The notes below the pieces were generated by a model that saw nothing but the letters and a program-made list of their open reading frames with translations, did no database searches and was not told the origin of the DNA. Position numbers and translations under genes: made by a program. A stretch of 64,000 nt of DNA from Rattus norvegicus (Eukaryota; Chordata; Mammalia; Rodentia; Muridae), in assembly GCF_036323735.1 (NCBI RefSeq), contig NC_086033.1, positions 1,819,326-1,883,325 of the forward strand, given 5' to 3'. Shown in pieces: positions 54,180 to 64,000 of this stretch. The stretch's first letter is position 1. Every line of letters starts with the position of its first letter.

Positions 54180-54335
54180 GAAAGAATAATAAATTATTCA
54201 AAACCTAATGCTGATGGAGCAAAAAATATTTATGGAAAATCATCAGATTATTGCATTTTAATCACGATCCTGTTGTACGGCTGATGTGTTAAGACCTCCA
54301 AGCACTTTGGTGAAAGATAAGCGAGTCCCTCAGTG
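54180..54335. promoter_or_regulatory. putative conserved non-coding element
   Basis: AT-rich unique sequence with 'gaataataaattattcaaaa', 'aaaaaatatttatggaaaat', 'gattattgcattttaatcac' and a retained CpG segment ('cctgttgtacggctgatg'). Confidence 0.42.
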
Positions 54336-54628
54336 ACTTGCTATCAGCATCTTCTCCAAGAGACTGGACCACACACCCTGAGGGGAGGGAACAGCTCAGC
54401 AGATGAGGTTGAAGATCTGCAAAGCCAGGCATTCAACACACCTGAGGGGAGGCGATTTTGTACAAAAGCCACTCACCGAAGCACAAAAGAAACCCTAGAC
54501 CTTCACATTTAATTTGTTGTCTCTTGAGAAAATGGGCAGTTATACATTGTATATTATACACATAAACACATATACTACATATACCATATTAGAGATATAC
54601 ACATGCATATACACAGGTGCACACACGC
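54336..54628. other. unrecognised non-coding sequence
   Basis: AT-rich (tatacattgtatattataca) run-in to a microsatellite. Confidence 0.4.
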
Positions 54629-54639
54629 GTGTGCACACA

Positions 54640-54696
<57 letters not shown>
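54629..54696. repeat. (CA)n microsatellite, compound
   Basis: About 34 CA units with one TACACA interruption, preceded by an ACACGCGTGTGC palindromic segment. Confidence 0.95.
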
Positions 54697-54697
<1 letters not shown>

Positions 54698-55000
54698 AAA
54701 AATACCCAGAAAGCCACAGTAGATGCATCCCCAGCCCTTCCCACTAGCTGCCTTGCTCTCTGGCCCCCGCCCCTTGTTTAATGTTTCTAACTTTATGCCA
54801 TGTTCTCTTCCCCTTTCAGCACGGCTGAGCAAAGCTGACAGGCGGATTCCTTTGCTTTTCAGGGTATTAAAGCCACTTTCCCGCTCTGACAGCCTGTTCT
54901 ACTCTGCCACCTTGTAGCTGTGGCTTCACACTCCTCTGGGCAGCCAGTTCTTCCTGACAGACCACTGTCACTTCCCATCACCCTCTCTGTATATCCCGTC
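54697..55000. other. unique-looking flank of a putative enhancer block
   Basis: Becomes increasingly unique with CpGs from 54,820 ('cagcacggctgagcaaagct'). No frame supported. Confidence 0.4.
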
Positions 55001-55640
55001 TCTCTCCCTCAGCACGCATCCCGACTTTCCAACCAATGCAATTATTTTTTTTGACAAGCCATCCATCAGTTTTAACTTTAAAAGCACTTTCTGCTGATAT
55101 CCATTGTTAAGTCCTTGGCTTTTTATGGTGCTTGCATGAGAGAATATGATATCAGACATTCAAACTACCAAACCATGTAAATTTACTTTGTTCTCAGCTA
55201 TGTTTCCAATTTCACGTCCAATTTTTCGGTACATTATGCGTAGTTGTTGTGCTTAATATGATGTTGTCAAATCCCATTAAAGTTCACTGCATCGCACGGC
55301 TTTAAAAACAGGTTACAATTTGCATTCTATAAAGAAAGGAAGGAGTGCGGTCTGAAGTCAAGCTGAATCTTATTAAAATTATCTGTTCAATTGTTACATT
55401 TGTAGATGGAGTAATTTTGAGGCATTAGCTGAGACACATATGAAAATGTCAGCGTGCCAACTAACGCTGAGGAGAGCAAGGGGGAGATCTCTGCGAAACC
55501 CAATAAAGCTCCTTTGCCGGTGACATCAATTTGATGATAATCTGAGGAAATGAATAAGGGACCATCCCGTTTGAATAGGAATTACCTTTTCTATTAAATT
55601 ACTTTGGTATGTTTCCACTTGGCCTGCGTCTCCATCCTAG
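55001..55640. promoter_or_regulatory. putative strongly conserved non-coding element
   Basis: The longest uninterrupted repeat-free block in the window with enhancer texture. It has many isolated CpGs (tttcacgtcc, tttttcggtac, attatgcgtag, tgcatcgcacggc, cagcgtgcc, aacgctg, ctgcgaaacc, tttgccggtgac), a SOX-like CCATTGTTAAG (55,101-55,111), a 'tgcaattattttttttgaca' site and 'gacatcaatttgatgataat'. Stops occur in all frames. The call is by texture only. Confidence 0.5.
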
Positions 55641-55919
55641 GCCATGGCGAGTCTCTGGGGATTTGATCTGAGCTGTGGCTGGGATGCAGGGGCTCCCTAA
55701 AGTAAGGTTGGTCCTTTGAAGGGCACTTCACTTCCATGTGCCTTAAGGTAGCTTCAAAGGAATCTTTAAAATATGGAGGAGACTAGAGGTCTTCAAGGAA
55801 CCAGACACCCTGGGAAGAGCTATGCTGGGTTAAAAGCTAAGCTCCGAGTGCAGAAAACTCGGGGGAAAGGCAAGCAGGTATTAGAAAGGGGGTGCTGCTA
55901 GCCCACTCCCCACTTGTAG
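55641..55919. other. unrecognised non-coding sequence
   Basis: Nothing nameable between two putative conserved blocks. Confidence 0.4.
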
Positions 55920-56230
55920 GAAGGGTGGAGAGCGATTCATGACAGGGGTTTTAATAATGCCAGATGCTTTCTGGTTGCTCTGCTCACCAGTGGAGATGCC
56001 GTCTGGTTGCTTTTATCACGGCACTGATTTCTGTGTGAACTGTCACTGGATCTAGTTTCTGATTTTAAAGCTATCCATCACTGGCCCAGAGCTGAACGGC
56101 ACCATTAGGGGTATTATTAACTGAACCATTGACTTCATTGACTAGAACAAGTTAAATTTTTGTTTCTCACACAAAGACAATTCCCAGGACAGACATCTCC
56201 CCCCCTTTCACTGTTATTTTATTCACGTTT
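55920..56230. promoter_or_regulatory. putative conserved non-coding element
   Basis: Unique block with 'gagagcgattcatgacaggg', 'ttttaataatgccagatgct', 'gcttttatcacggcactgat' and 'ggggtattattaactgaacc'. Retained CpGs, no coding frame. Confidence 0.42.
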
Positions 56231-56514
56231 CCATAATTTTAATTTTTCCACTACAGGCAGTATTGGGTAAACCACAGTGACAAAGAGAACAAGTCAGTGA
56301 CTACAGAAGATGCGGTGAGATGCTCAGAAAGTGGAGGCTGCCTCTCCCAGGCAGGGAGAGAACTACCCTGTCTACTCAGTGAACTGCAGGTATCGATTCA
56401 CTGTGTTGCCCTGAAAAAGTCACCTAACCTCTCTGGGTCACTATTTTCTCATTTTAAAACAAAGATCAATATGTCTTATGGTTATTAAAATGATTCCATG
56501 TAAAGGATTTCTTT
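56231..56514. other. unrecognised non-coding sequence
   Basis: Nothing nameable. Confidence 0.4.
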
Positions 56515-56687
56515 TCCCCCAAGCCAAGGTCTCACTCTGTCGTTCTGGCTGACTTGGAATTCCCTGCATAGACCTGAATGGTCTTGAACTCATAAAGATC
56601 TGCCTGCCTCTTTTTACCTGTGGCTCTGCCTCCCCTTTGCCTCCAAAGTGGTGGGATCTAATGGCATGTACTACCATGCCCAACCTA

Positions 56688-56692
<5 letters not shown>
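56515..56692 (-). mobile_element. B1-type SINE, minus strand
   Basis: 'gccaaggtctcactctgtcg', 'ttctggctgacttggaattc', 'gtcttgaactcataaagatc', 'tgcctgcctctttttacctg' and 'taatggcatgtactaccatg' match the reverse complement of B1 with an internal duplication. Confidence 0.75.

Positions 56693-56737
<45 letters not shown>
56693..56737. repeat. (GT)n microsatellite
   Basis: About 22 perfect GT units immediately after the B1 head. Confidence 0.95.
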
Positions 56738-56741
<4 letters not shown>

Positions 56742-56789
56742 AAGGACAATCTTTGGTGTCATCCTCAGGAACAAGTTTGAGAGTCCTCA

Positions 56790-57050
56790 TTTGAAACAGG
56801 ATCTCTCATAGTTCTGTACAGACAATTAGGCAGCCTGGTCTACAATCCCTACCATCTCTGCCAATCACCCCTAGCAACCATCCCTAGCATCTCCAGGGAT
56901 CCTCCTTTCTCTGCTTCTCTAGTTTTGGTACAGGCACACATGGATTACAGGTACGTATTACCTTGGCCAGCATTTTTAAATGGGTTCTTAACCTAAGACT
57001 CAGGCCTTTAAGAGTACTGTACCCATTGAGCCATTCCCCAGCACTTCCTG
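56790..57050 (-). mobile_element. B4-like SINE, minus strand, degenerate
   Basis: 'gaaacaggatctctcatagt', 'gcagcctggtctacaatccc', 'gattacaggtacgtattacc' and 'gtactgtacccattgagcca' followed by 'ttccccagcac' follow a B4-like reverse complement with many changes. Confidence 0.5.
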
Positions 57051-57652
57051 TATCTGAGGACACATAATCATGTACTATATATGGACAGCTTCCCCACCAC
57101 CCATCAAGAACAGATGGAGATGCAAATACAGGAAGGAGAAAAGAGTTACCAAGTGATCTCTGCTTAAGATCAAAAGTTTTGGCTCAGTGAAAATCCTAAA
57201 AGTTTTCTGCTCTCAAAGCAAAGCTGTCTACCATTAGCTGCTTTCGGGACATTGTGAAGGAGTTGGAGAATTCATCTGGATGCTGAGGGAAAGCCCTACA
57301 ATGGTGTCCACAGGGAGTGGGGAGGCTGGAAGAATATGAATGAGTTGAAAACACAGCTGTTAATTCAGAAGTCCTGTGTCAAAGGTGAGGCATAAAGCAA
57401 GGATGAGAATTTGGTCAGCTCCACAGAGGAAAGAAGATAGCTCCACCCTGGCCAATAGCAGACAAGCAGACAAGCAGACTCCCAGTAACTCCACACGTGT
57501 TGGTGTCCCACCATATCAGTATGTCCATGATGGTGGTCCACCAAGCACGGTCATTTTAATCTTCTGCTATGTCAAGGAAAGTGCATCAGATCAGTGAAGG
57601 AGGAAACAGAGCCCTGGGCTGTAAACATGTAAAGCTAGAGAGCAAGAGGCCT
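57051..57652. other. unrecognised non-coding sequence
   Basis: Nothing nameable before the pyrimidine tract. Confidence 0.4.
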
Positions 57653-58320
57653 TTTTCTTCCTCTTCACCCCCTCCCCCACCTCTTCCTTCTTCTTCCTCT
57701 TCTTCACCCTCCTTCCCCTCTTCCTTCTTCTTCCTCTTCTTCCTCTTCACCTCTTCTTCCTCTTCACCCTCCTCTCCCTCTTCCTTCTTCTTCCTCTTCA
57801 CCCTCCTTCCCCTCTTCCTTCTTCTTCCTCTTCTTCCTTCTTCTTCCTTCTTATTCCTCTTCTTCCTTCTTCTTCCTTCTTCCTCTTCTTCCTCTTCACC
57901 CTCCTCCTCTTCTTCCTTCTTCCTCTTCACCCCTCCTCTTCTTCCTTCTTCCTCACCCTCCTCTTCCTCTTCTTCCTTCTTCCTCTTTACCCTCCTCCTC
58001 CTCTTCTTCCTCCTTCTTCCTCTTCACCCTCCTTCCCCTCTTCACCCTCCTCCTCTTCTTCCTTCTTCCTCTTCACCCTCCTCCTCTTCCTCCTTCTTCC
58101 TCTTCACCCTCCTTCCCCTCTTCACCCTCCTCCTCTTCTTCCTCCTTCCTTTTCACCCTCCTCTTCCTCTTCACCATCCTCCTCTTCTTCCTTCTTCCTC
58201 TTTGTCCTCATCCTTCCTCTTCATTCTCCTCCTATACCGCTCCTTCTCCTCCTCCCCCTTACTTGCCTCTTCTTCCCTCTTCTCCTCTTCTTCTCTTTCC
58301 TCCTTCTCCTCCTTCTCCCT
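57653..58320. repeat. about 670-bp polypyrimidine (CTTC/CTC)n tract
   Basis: Almost pure C/T on the plus strand, broken mainly by CACC interruptions recurring in blocks (CTTCACCCTCCT). This implies a higher-order repeat rather than a simple triplet run. It yields spurious long frames (Ser/Pro/Phe/Leu on plus, Glu/Lys/Arg on minus). Confidence 0.95.
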
Positions 58321-58491
58321 TGGCATATTGAGGAGTGGGCTGGAAGGATAGGACCCAACCTACATATCAGGAGCATGGAAAGAAACAGTGGCTTTGCCAC
58401 ATTGTTAGAAGACTGCCATAGACATGGTCAGGGATGGGAGAAAGGCACTAGCTAAGAATTAAGACTTTTCGGAATTTATACTTGATTCATT

Positions 58492-58495
<4 letters not shown>
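58321..58495. other. short unique spacer
   Basis: No feature. Confidence 0.4.

Positions 58496-58549
<54 letters not shown>
58496..58549. repeat. (GA)n microsatellite
   Basis: About 27 perfect GA units, under 200 bp from the pyrimidine tract but with the purines on the opposite strand. Confidence 0.95.
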
Positions 58550-58553
<4 letters not shown>

Positions 58554-58721
58554 GGTCCATGGAGAAAGCAAATAAATGATGCAAGAGTTTACTTTTAAAG
58601 GTACATTAATATGTCCAGATGTTAGAAAGCATAGGTAGGGCAAAGAGATAGGAAGTTCAATGCCATCAAGGATCAGAATGGGAAAGGGATTTATAATAGA
58701 CTTTTAAGAAACTGTCCTTAT

Positions 58722-58807
58722 GGGGCTGGGGATTTAGCTCAGTGGTAGAGCGCTTACCTAGGAAGCGCAAGGCCCTGGGTTCAGTCCCCAGCTCCGGAAA
58801 AAAAGAA

Positions 58808-58834
<27 letters not shown>
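58722..58834 (+). mobile_element. ID SINE (BC1-derived), near-intact
   Basis: ID core with 'atttagctcagtggtagagc' and a B box reading GGTTCAGTCCC, where CpG decay has replaced the usual GGTTCGGTCCC. Two-part tail A(n)GAACCA(n), extended by GAAAA units. Perfect 16-bp target-site duplication AAGAAACTGTCCTTAT at 58,706-58,721 and 58,835-58,850. Confidence 0.97.
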
Positions 58835-58840
<6 letters not shown>

Positions 58841-58914
58841 CTGTCCTTATATCAAGAGTGTCTAGGAATTCCAGGTCTTGAAAACCAAATATATATCTGA
58901 TAGATTTTAAACTA

Positions 58915-59135
58915 ACTTTTTTTTTAGTCAGGGTCTCATGTAGCTTAGGCTGGCGTAGAACTTGCTATGTAGCTGAGGATGGACTTAAACTTCTGATCCT
59001 CCCACATCTAGTTCCTGAGTGCTAGAATTACAGGCATGGTCCATAAGTCCAGCTTTATGCCATCCTAGGGATTGAACATGTGGCTTCATACATGATAGAC
59101 AAGCATTCTACCAGACAAGTTCTTTGACTTTTGAG
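58915..59135 (-). mobile_element. B1 plus ID-like composite SINE (ID_B1/B4), minus strand
   Basis: 'gtcagggtctcatgtagctt' and 'aggctggcgtagaacttgct' (B1 reverse complement) are followed by 'gtgctagaattacaggcatg', 'ctagggattgaacatgtggc' and 'gacaagcattctaccagaca' (ID/tRNA-like head reverse complement). This is the fused architecture of B4/ID_B1 elements. Confidence 0.7.
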
Positions 59136-59639
59136 GTACCTCCAGGAAGTCACTTTTGGAATCTAAAGACAGAAATGCCTATTCATGGATTTAGGCATGC
59201 TCACACACACATGTATGCGTGTATATACACATGTATATGCACAGACACAGACATAGACACACACAGCATTTTTATGTATATACTAAGGATCCCCATCATC
59301 TACTGAGAAATTCTCTCTAGACTGTCCCTTGTCAGAGCTGAGATTCTAGGTCACCTGAAAATACTTCACAGCATGAGTTTCTCAGGTGAAGAGGAGTTAG
59401 AGCTGATGTGTCCTCTATCCCTCCCTGAATGCCTAGAGCAGTAGCCACATGAACAAACAGATGACACTTGGCACATACTGATCTGAATTTAGATGTGCCC
59501 TCCTAAACATGCATAGCCTGCCTATCCCCAGAATGAAAGCCCCCAGGAGCAAGAACCACATAGCCTGTCACTTGACCTCTCAGGACTGAGCGCTCACCAC
59601 CTAACACAAAGCTGAACCTCAACAAATTCATTGGAGTTA
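59136..59639. other. unrecognised non-coding sequence
   Basis: A short ACAC/GTAT-rich patch near 59,200-59,280. Nothing else. Confidence 0.4.
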
Positions 59640-59840
59640 TGTCAGGCAGTAATGATCGGAACTAAAATAGTGGAAAAGAATCGGGTTTCCAGCATCCTGG
59701 CATTTTTGTTTGCCAAATCTCACATCCTATTAAAGATTTAGATGTCAATGGCAGAAATATTCCTGTTTAAATATCTAAAGAGCAACTCCATTTGTTTCCC
59801 CCTACATTATTAATTTGATTGGCTTTAAAGTTATTGGATG
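59640..59840. promoter_or_regulatory. putative conserved non-coding element
   Basis: Unique AT-rich sequence with 'ggcagtaatgatcggaacta', 'gaaaagaatcgggtttccag', 'ctattaaagatttagatgtc' and 'cattattaatttgattggct'. Motif texture only. Confidence 0.38.
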
Positions 59841-62039
59841 TGAGAGGCATTAGACAGACCACACACAGAAAGAGAACTCCCTTCCCTCTGGGAAGGCGCT
59901 CCTGCTGAACAGGACAGTTACCTTCACGACTGTGTCTCAAAGCTAGACACATGCCTGTAGAAGCATGCAGAAGAAGGAGAGATCCCTGTGCCATTCCATA
60001 ATTGTGTCTGGGCTGCATTTTGTACTTCCTTTTGCTGGGCTCCAGGTGACAGAGGGACCAGGCTGTGTTACTATATGAAGAAGATTCAGACCCTAGCCTT
60101 GGCACAGCCATGCCTAGAGACAGCTGTCTTGATAACTTTCTTTATTCTCTGGTTGCCTTGTCTGTAACACACATGGACAGAGGTGGGCTGAAATGAGCCA
60201 TAGCACACTTGGTAGCAGACAAATTCTCAGATTCCTGTCTATTCTCTTATTCCAGGATCACTGATATTATCTTCTGGGGGAATCTGTCCTTTGATGTGGA
60301 GTCCTCTAGCCTCCTATACACAAAACATCTCTAGCCCTTTCAAGGTCATGATCACTGAAGGATTTTTTTTTTTTTGGTTACTCGGAGGAAAATAAGAAGT
60401 TGGAATTTGGGGAGAGGAAGTGGGAAGAGGAAGTGTGCATATATGTAATCTCAACTCTTGACCATTGCAGGGAGTATACAATCTAGGTTTACTGGTGGTG
60501 GATTTTGAGATCCCCTGAGACCCTCTGAAGTACTCTGAGAAGCCAGTACTGAGTCAGGATTGGCTTCCTGAGGGCCTCAAACGATGAGGCCAGGAGCTGT
60601 GCAAGGAAGCTCGAGAACCCTGAGTCAACCCAGTAGAGAAAGCAAACTTGAACTATAAGCAGAAGAAAACTGACAGGCTGCACAGAGGGCAGTATAAGGG
60701 ACCATGTTTATGTGATGCTAGCATTCAAAGGTGGAGGGGTGGAAATGTGATGACTAATCATTCATGGCAATATATTTCTTTTTAATCCATCCTTAAAGAT
60801 TCTGCCTTCTCCGAGGGACAGGGAAGCACTATGGGAACTCAGAGCAGAGTAGGCCAAGTGTATACATTCACAGCTGCATTCTGAACCTTTCTTGGTCCAG
60901 GCTGTGCATGCTAGGGAGTAAAGAAACATATCCAATCCCAGGGCTGCTGCCACAAAATGAAGAGGCTGGCATTTTTGGAGCTGTAGATAGGGACATGCTC
61001 ACAAGTTCCAAAAGGTAGGTCCTGAGATCCCATGGATTCCCAAATCTGCAGGTCCTCCCTTCATCAGAAGCCCATCTTCATCTGACAAGAGCAGGCCGAC
61101 TACAGCATGGCATCTCTCATGCTAACTTTCCAGACCTATGTTGAGCCACATGTGCTGGAAGAGTATCAATAAACAGGCTTCAGTGGCCTTAAAGTAGACA
61201 AAAATCTTTAAGGCGGTCTAAGACCTTCCAAGAGCCAGGCTACACAGACCAGCGAGAAAATGAGTCTGTAGCCTCAACCACCTGCTTCTTTATCAAAGTT
61301 CAATGTCCTAAGCTAGGTTTGGGCTGGGGCCAGCAGCACTTTAGAGGCACGAAGTAAAGTGTAAGGGACCAATCATGGGTGAGAGGGTGGGATGCACAGC
61401 TATATATCCAGACTCTGTCAAGCTACTAAAGCTCCTCCCCTCTAAAATGGACATCGCAATGACCTGTTTCCTAGGGTCCTTGAGAATGTGGAAGGTGTTG
61501 AAACGTGCAGAGCAGTAGGAACCATGGCTCAGCCAGGCAATTGCCCTGCAAGGCAGGTGCTCCACACCAATTTGGTGGCTCTCTATACTGACTTCTCTTA
61601 AGCCTGAATTATTTAGAGCGAGGTCTGTTTAATCTTTGCCTATTGTCTTCATGGGCAGTGCCTCAGTTTATCAATATGTGTATTGGGTGAGCAATACTCC
61701 CCATTGCCTGTGGCTCAGTTTCAAAAACTAAGAGCACTGAAGTTGTCTCTGTCACATCCGGACAAGGAGGAAGCTGACTGTATGCATACACCAAAGATGT
61801 GGCTGACATGGCCACCAACCCCAATTCTCACATCCACTGAAACTCACCTGTAAACAGATATTCCCTGTTTACGAAGTGATTCCCACTCTTTGGCAGAGGA
61901 GATCCGAGGCCTTGCCACTGTGGCTTCTACTTAGAAAATGGTTGCTAGGTTTATGTAAATGCCATGGAAACCAGAGCTGCCCTAGCACAGAAAGACTCAC
62001 AAAGAGGCAACTTAACACAAGGTCAACAAGCCCCCTGAT
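59841..62039. other. unrecognised non-coding sequence
   Basis: No nameable repeat or gene over about 2.2 kb. The 60-114 aa frames match nothing known. Confidence 0.4.
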
Positions 62040-62400
62040 GAAAAGTGGATTTAGTACTTAGTCTTCAACACACAACCAACACTCTGTTTTCCTTCCTAAC
62101 CCTTAGGCTAAAAAGGCTAATGAGATTCACAGACAACATATTAAATGATGGAATTCTCCACACAGCTCGATTTCTTTCTATAAATAATTTTAAAACTATT
62201 ACCCAATAATGTATTGTAATAAAAGAGCTGACAGGCCCTTGCTCAACAAGTAATGCCCAGCGTGTTTTCGCACCTGGAGATGGAGAACTTTCTTATTACG
62301 TGCCCCTGGTGATTTTTAGGTGTTTCTATAAAGCTGTGCCATTATTCATAAGCCACAGGTTACTTCACTCCACTGGATGCTACGATTAATGAAAAGTTAT
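62040..62400. promoter_or_regulatory. putative conserved non-coding (enhancer-like) element
   Basis: Unique block rich in homeodomain-like cores ('ctataaataattttaaaact', 'gccattattcataagccaca', 'gctacgattaatgaaaagtt') with retained CpGs ('gcccagcgtgttttcgcacc', 'cttattacgtgcccc'). No coding frame. Confidence 0.45.
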
Positions 62401-63447
62401 TTGGAGGGCTCAGAAAAGAGGAATGGACTAGAGGGTATGCGTCAGTTGGCACTTGTGGAGTGGGAGTCATTTCTGTAAGTTCTTCATGTCCTGGCTGATT
62501 GTGGGTGGGTGTCTTGATGCTGATAGAAGGGCAGTTGACATCATTTTCAGACATGAAATAAGGATGGCACTGAACAAGACCTCATACCCACTCAAGAAGG
62601 GGTTGTCTTCATTCCCTTGCATTCACAACTATATCACTATAGACTGGGGAGCCCAGCCAGCAGTAATTACGTATTCTGGATTCTCTCAGCTGCTAAGGTA
62701 TAAACTTCTATGGACTGATCACACTGGTATCTGCAGGGACACCTCAAGGGCACATAAACACAGGCCCCCAGGGATCACTTTATCTATAGCCAAACTCTCT
62801 CCCCTCATAACAAGATGAGAGCAGAGAGAAAGACGAGACACACTGGGGACTTGTAGCCCTTGCCCAAGCCCTTCTATGTGCCCAGCATCCATACACTAGT
62901 GGCCTACTGCACTACCTATGAATACCCATCCACCCTTCCAACTGCACCTCAGATGTCACGGTACCTTCTAAGGAGACTTTCCCGATAGCCACTGTGTAAT
63001 GGGATCATGTTCCCACCAAGTCCGCAGAGTGGGAATTAGCAGACATGTCCTCTGGCCTGTCATTCCCATCACTTACATCTTTACTTTGTCCCCCTACAGG
63101 CTGGAAAAGGGGGTGACCTCTTGGGTAGACTATGATTCATTCTCCTTTTCCACACCCATAGCACTTGGCTTCAGTCCTGGGTAGCTGCCTCCAAAATGAA
63201 AGAACAGCATCCCAGCACAGCCTGGCTAGCACAGCAAAGTGACCTTAGAAATAGTCACTTACCCTCTCTGATCTTCATTCTCCAAACTGCTAAAGAAAAC
63301 AGCTTACACATGAGAACCACCAAGATCTTTGTCAGCTTAAAATGTCTCTGACCATGACATTATGGAGCTATGGCATTTGTCGCTGGTAGTGACATACTAC
63401 CTGAACCGAGTCTGGTCACCAAAAACACTTAATTTTAAATGGGCTAC

Positions 63448-63448
<1 letters not shown>
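62401..63448. other. unrecognised non-coding sequence
   Basis: Frames of 61-121 aa match nothing known. No repeat named. Confidence 0.4.
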
Positions 63449-63494
<46 letters not shown>

Positions 63495-63725
63495 CATATA
63501 TGCATAACTGTGTATGTGCATGCATCTGTGTGTCTCTGTGAGTACACGTGTAAATTATGCACATGTATGTGCATTTGTGTATGTATGTGTGTGTCTATAT
63601 GACTATGTGTGTACGTGCATGGGTGTGTATGTACTTGTGTGCCTGCATGTGTATATATGTGTGTGCATGTGTGTGCCTGAATGTGTGTATGTGTGTGGTA
63701 TGTGTTTTTGAATGTATGTGCATGT
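63449..63725. repeat. (GT)n microsatellite and degenerate GT-rich extension
   Basis: Perfect GT units to 63,490, then about 235 bp of alternating purine-pyrimidine GTGCAT/GTATGT sequence. The whole is potentially Z-DNA forming. Confidence 0.9.
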
Positions 63726-64000
63726 GTATTGAGGACCAATCTCAGGACTTCATTCTTCTGCTGTCATAAAATTACACTTTGTGAACCAGAAGCTGCACAA
63801 TATGCCACAGCTACAGGAGGTATGCTTCCACTATCTACCAAATGAAAGTTAAAATCACAAATTAGAATATTGTAGAATATTGCTTGTCCACTAAGAAAGC
63901 TATCTGTAAGTAAGGAAACAAATCGTACTTAGGAATCAGCCCAGTTTACAAAGAAAGATCAATTGAAAAGAGCAGGAGAGAGATCAGTGGATTGTGAAAC
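63726..64000. other. unrecognised non-coding sequence
   Basis: Nothing nameable before the window ends. Confidence 0.4.

Noticed and set aside
57569..58351. 260-aa plus-strand frame (Ser/Pro/Phe/Leu rich) and 114-aa minus-strand Glu/Arg frame
   Set aside because: Entirely within the polypyrimidine tract; low-complexity artefact.
63416..63769. His/Thr- and Cys/Val-rich frames at the right end
   Set aside because: Translations of the GT-rich repeat.

Overview
The window looks like nuclear DNA from a rodent, most likely rat (Rattus). ID SINEs (BC1-derived, with the characteristic two-part A-rich tail) are young and have clear target-site duplications. B1, B3 and B4-type SINEs are present, and there is a young rodent LINE-1 whose 5' UTR is built from 606-bp tandem monomers, as known for rat L1. 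I see no prokaryotic or plasmid features, no CRISPR array and no operon. I also recognise no host protein-coding exon. The only long reading frames that belong to a known family are those of LINE-1.

Layout. From 1 to 16.0 kb: non-coding sequence with two ancient L1 3' ends, an ancient LTR, several microsatellites, a MaLR-like element interrupted by a URR1-like DNA transposon, one ID element, and a non-repetitive block near 9.1-9.4 kb that looks like a conserved regulatory element. From 16.05 to 16.56 kb: a second such block. From 16.7 to 30.0 kb: a nested pair of LINE-1s, both on the minus strand. An older, decayed, nearly full-length L1 (about 16,705-30,006) was split by a young full-length L1 (20,427-27,816). 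The young insertion is bounded by a perfect 16-bp target-site duplication. Its ORF2 is open (1286 aa, all catalytic motifs visible). Its ORF1 is open too, but the canonical ATG has become ACG, so the first in-frame ATG is 16 codons downstream.

From 30 to 64 kb: mostly unrecognised non-coding sequence with LTR fragments (34.7, 35.4, 36.6 and 42.4 kb), SINEs, two more ID elements (39.6 and 58.7 kb), a decayed retroviral/Gypsy-type integrase fragment on the minus strand at 45.8-46.0 kb, and a roughly 670-bp polypyrimidine tract at 57.65-58.32 kb. Scattered through it are non-repetitive, homeobox/SOX/POU-motif-rich blocks (33.9, 37.9, 40.0, 41.2, 43.8, 51.1, 54.2, 55.0-55.6, 56.0, 59.7 and 62.2 kb). 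They have the texture of conserved developmental enhancers.

Overall this reads as a gene desert or very large intron in a developmental regulatory landscape, modified by retrotransposons. The conserved-element calls come from sequence texture only; no alignment was possible. I did not find a novel coding system. The most concrete observations are the nested L1 with its lost ORF1 start, the splice-donor-bearing monomers, and the integrase relic.
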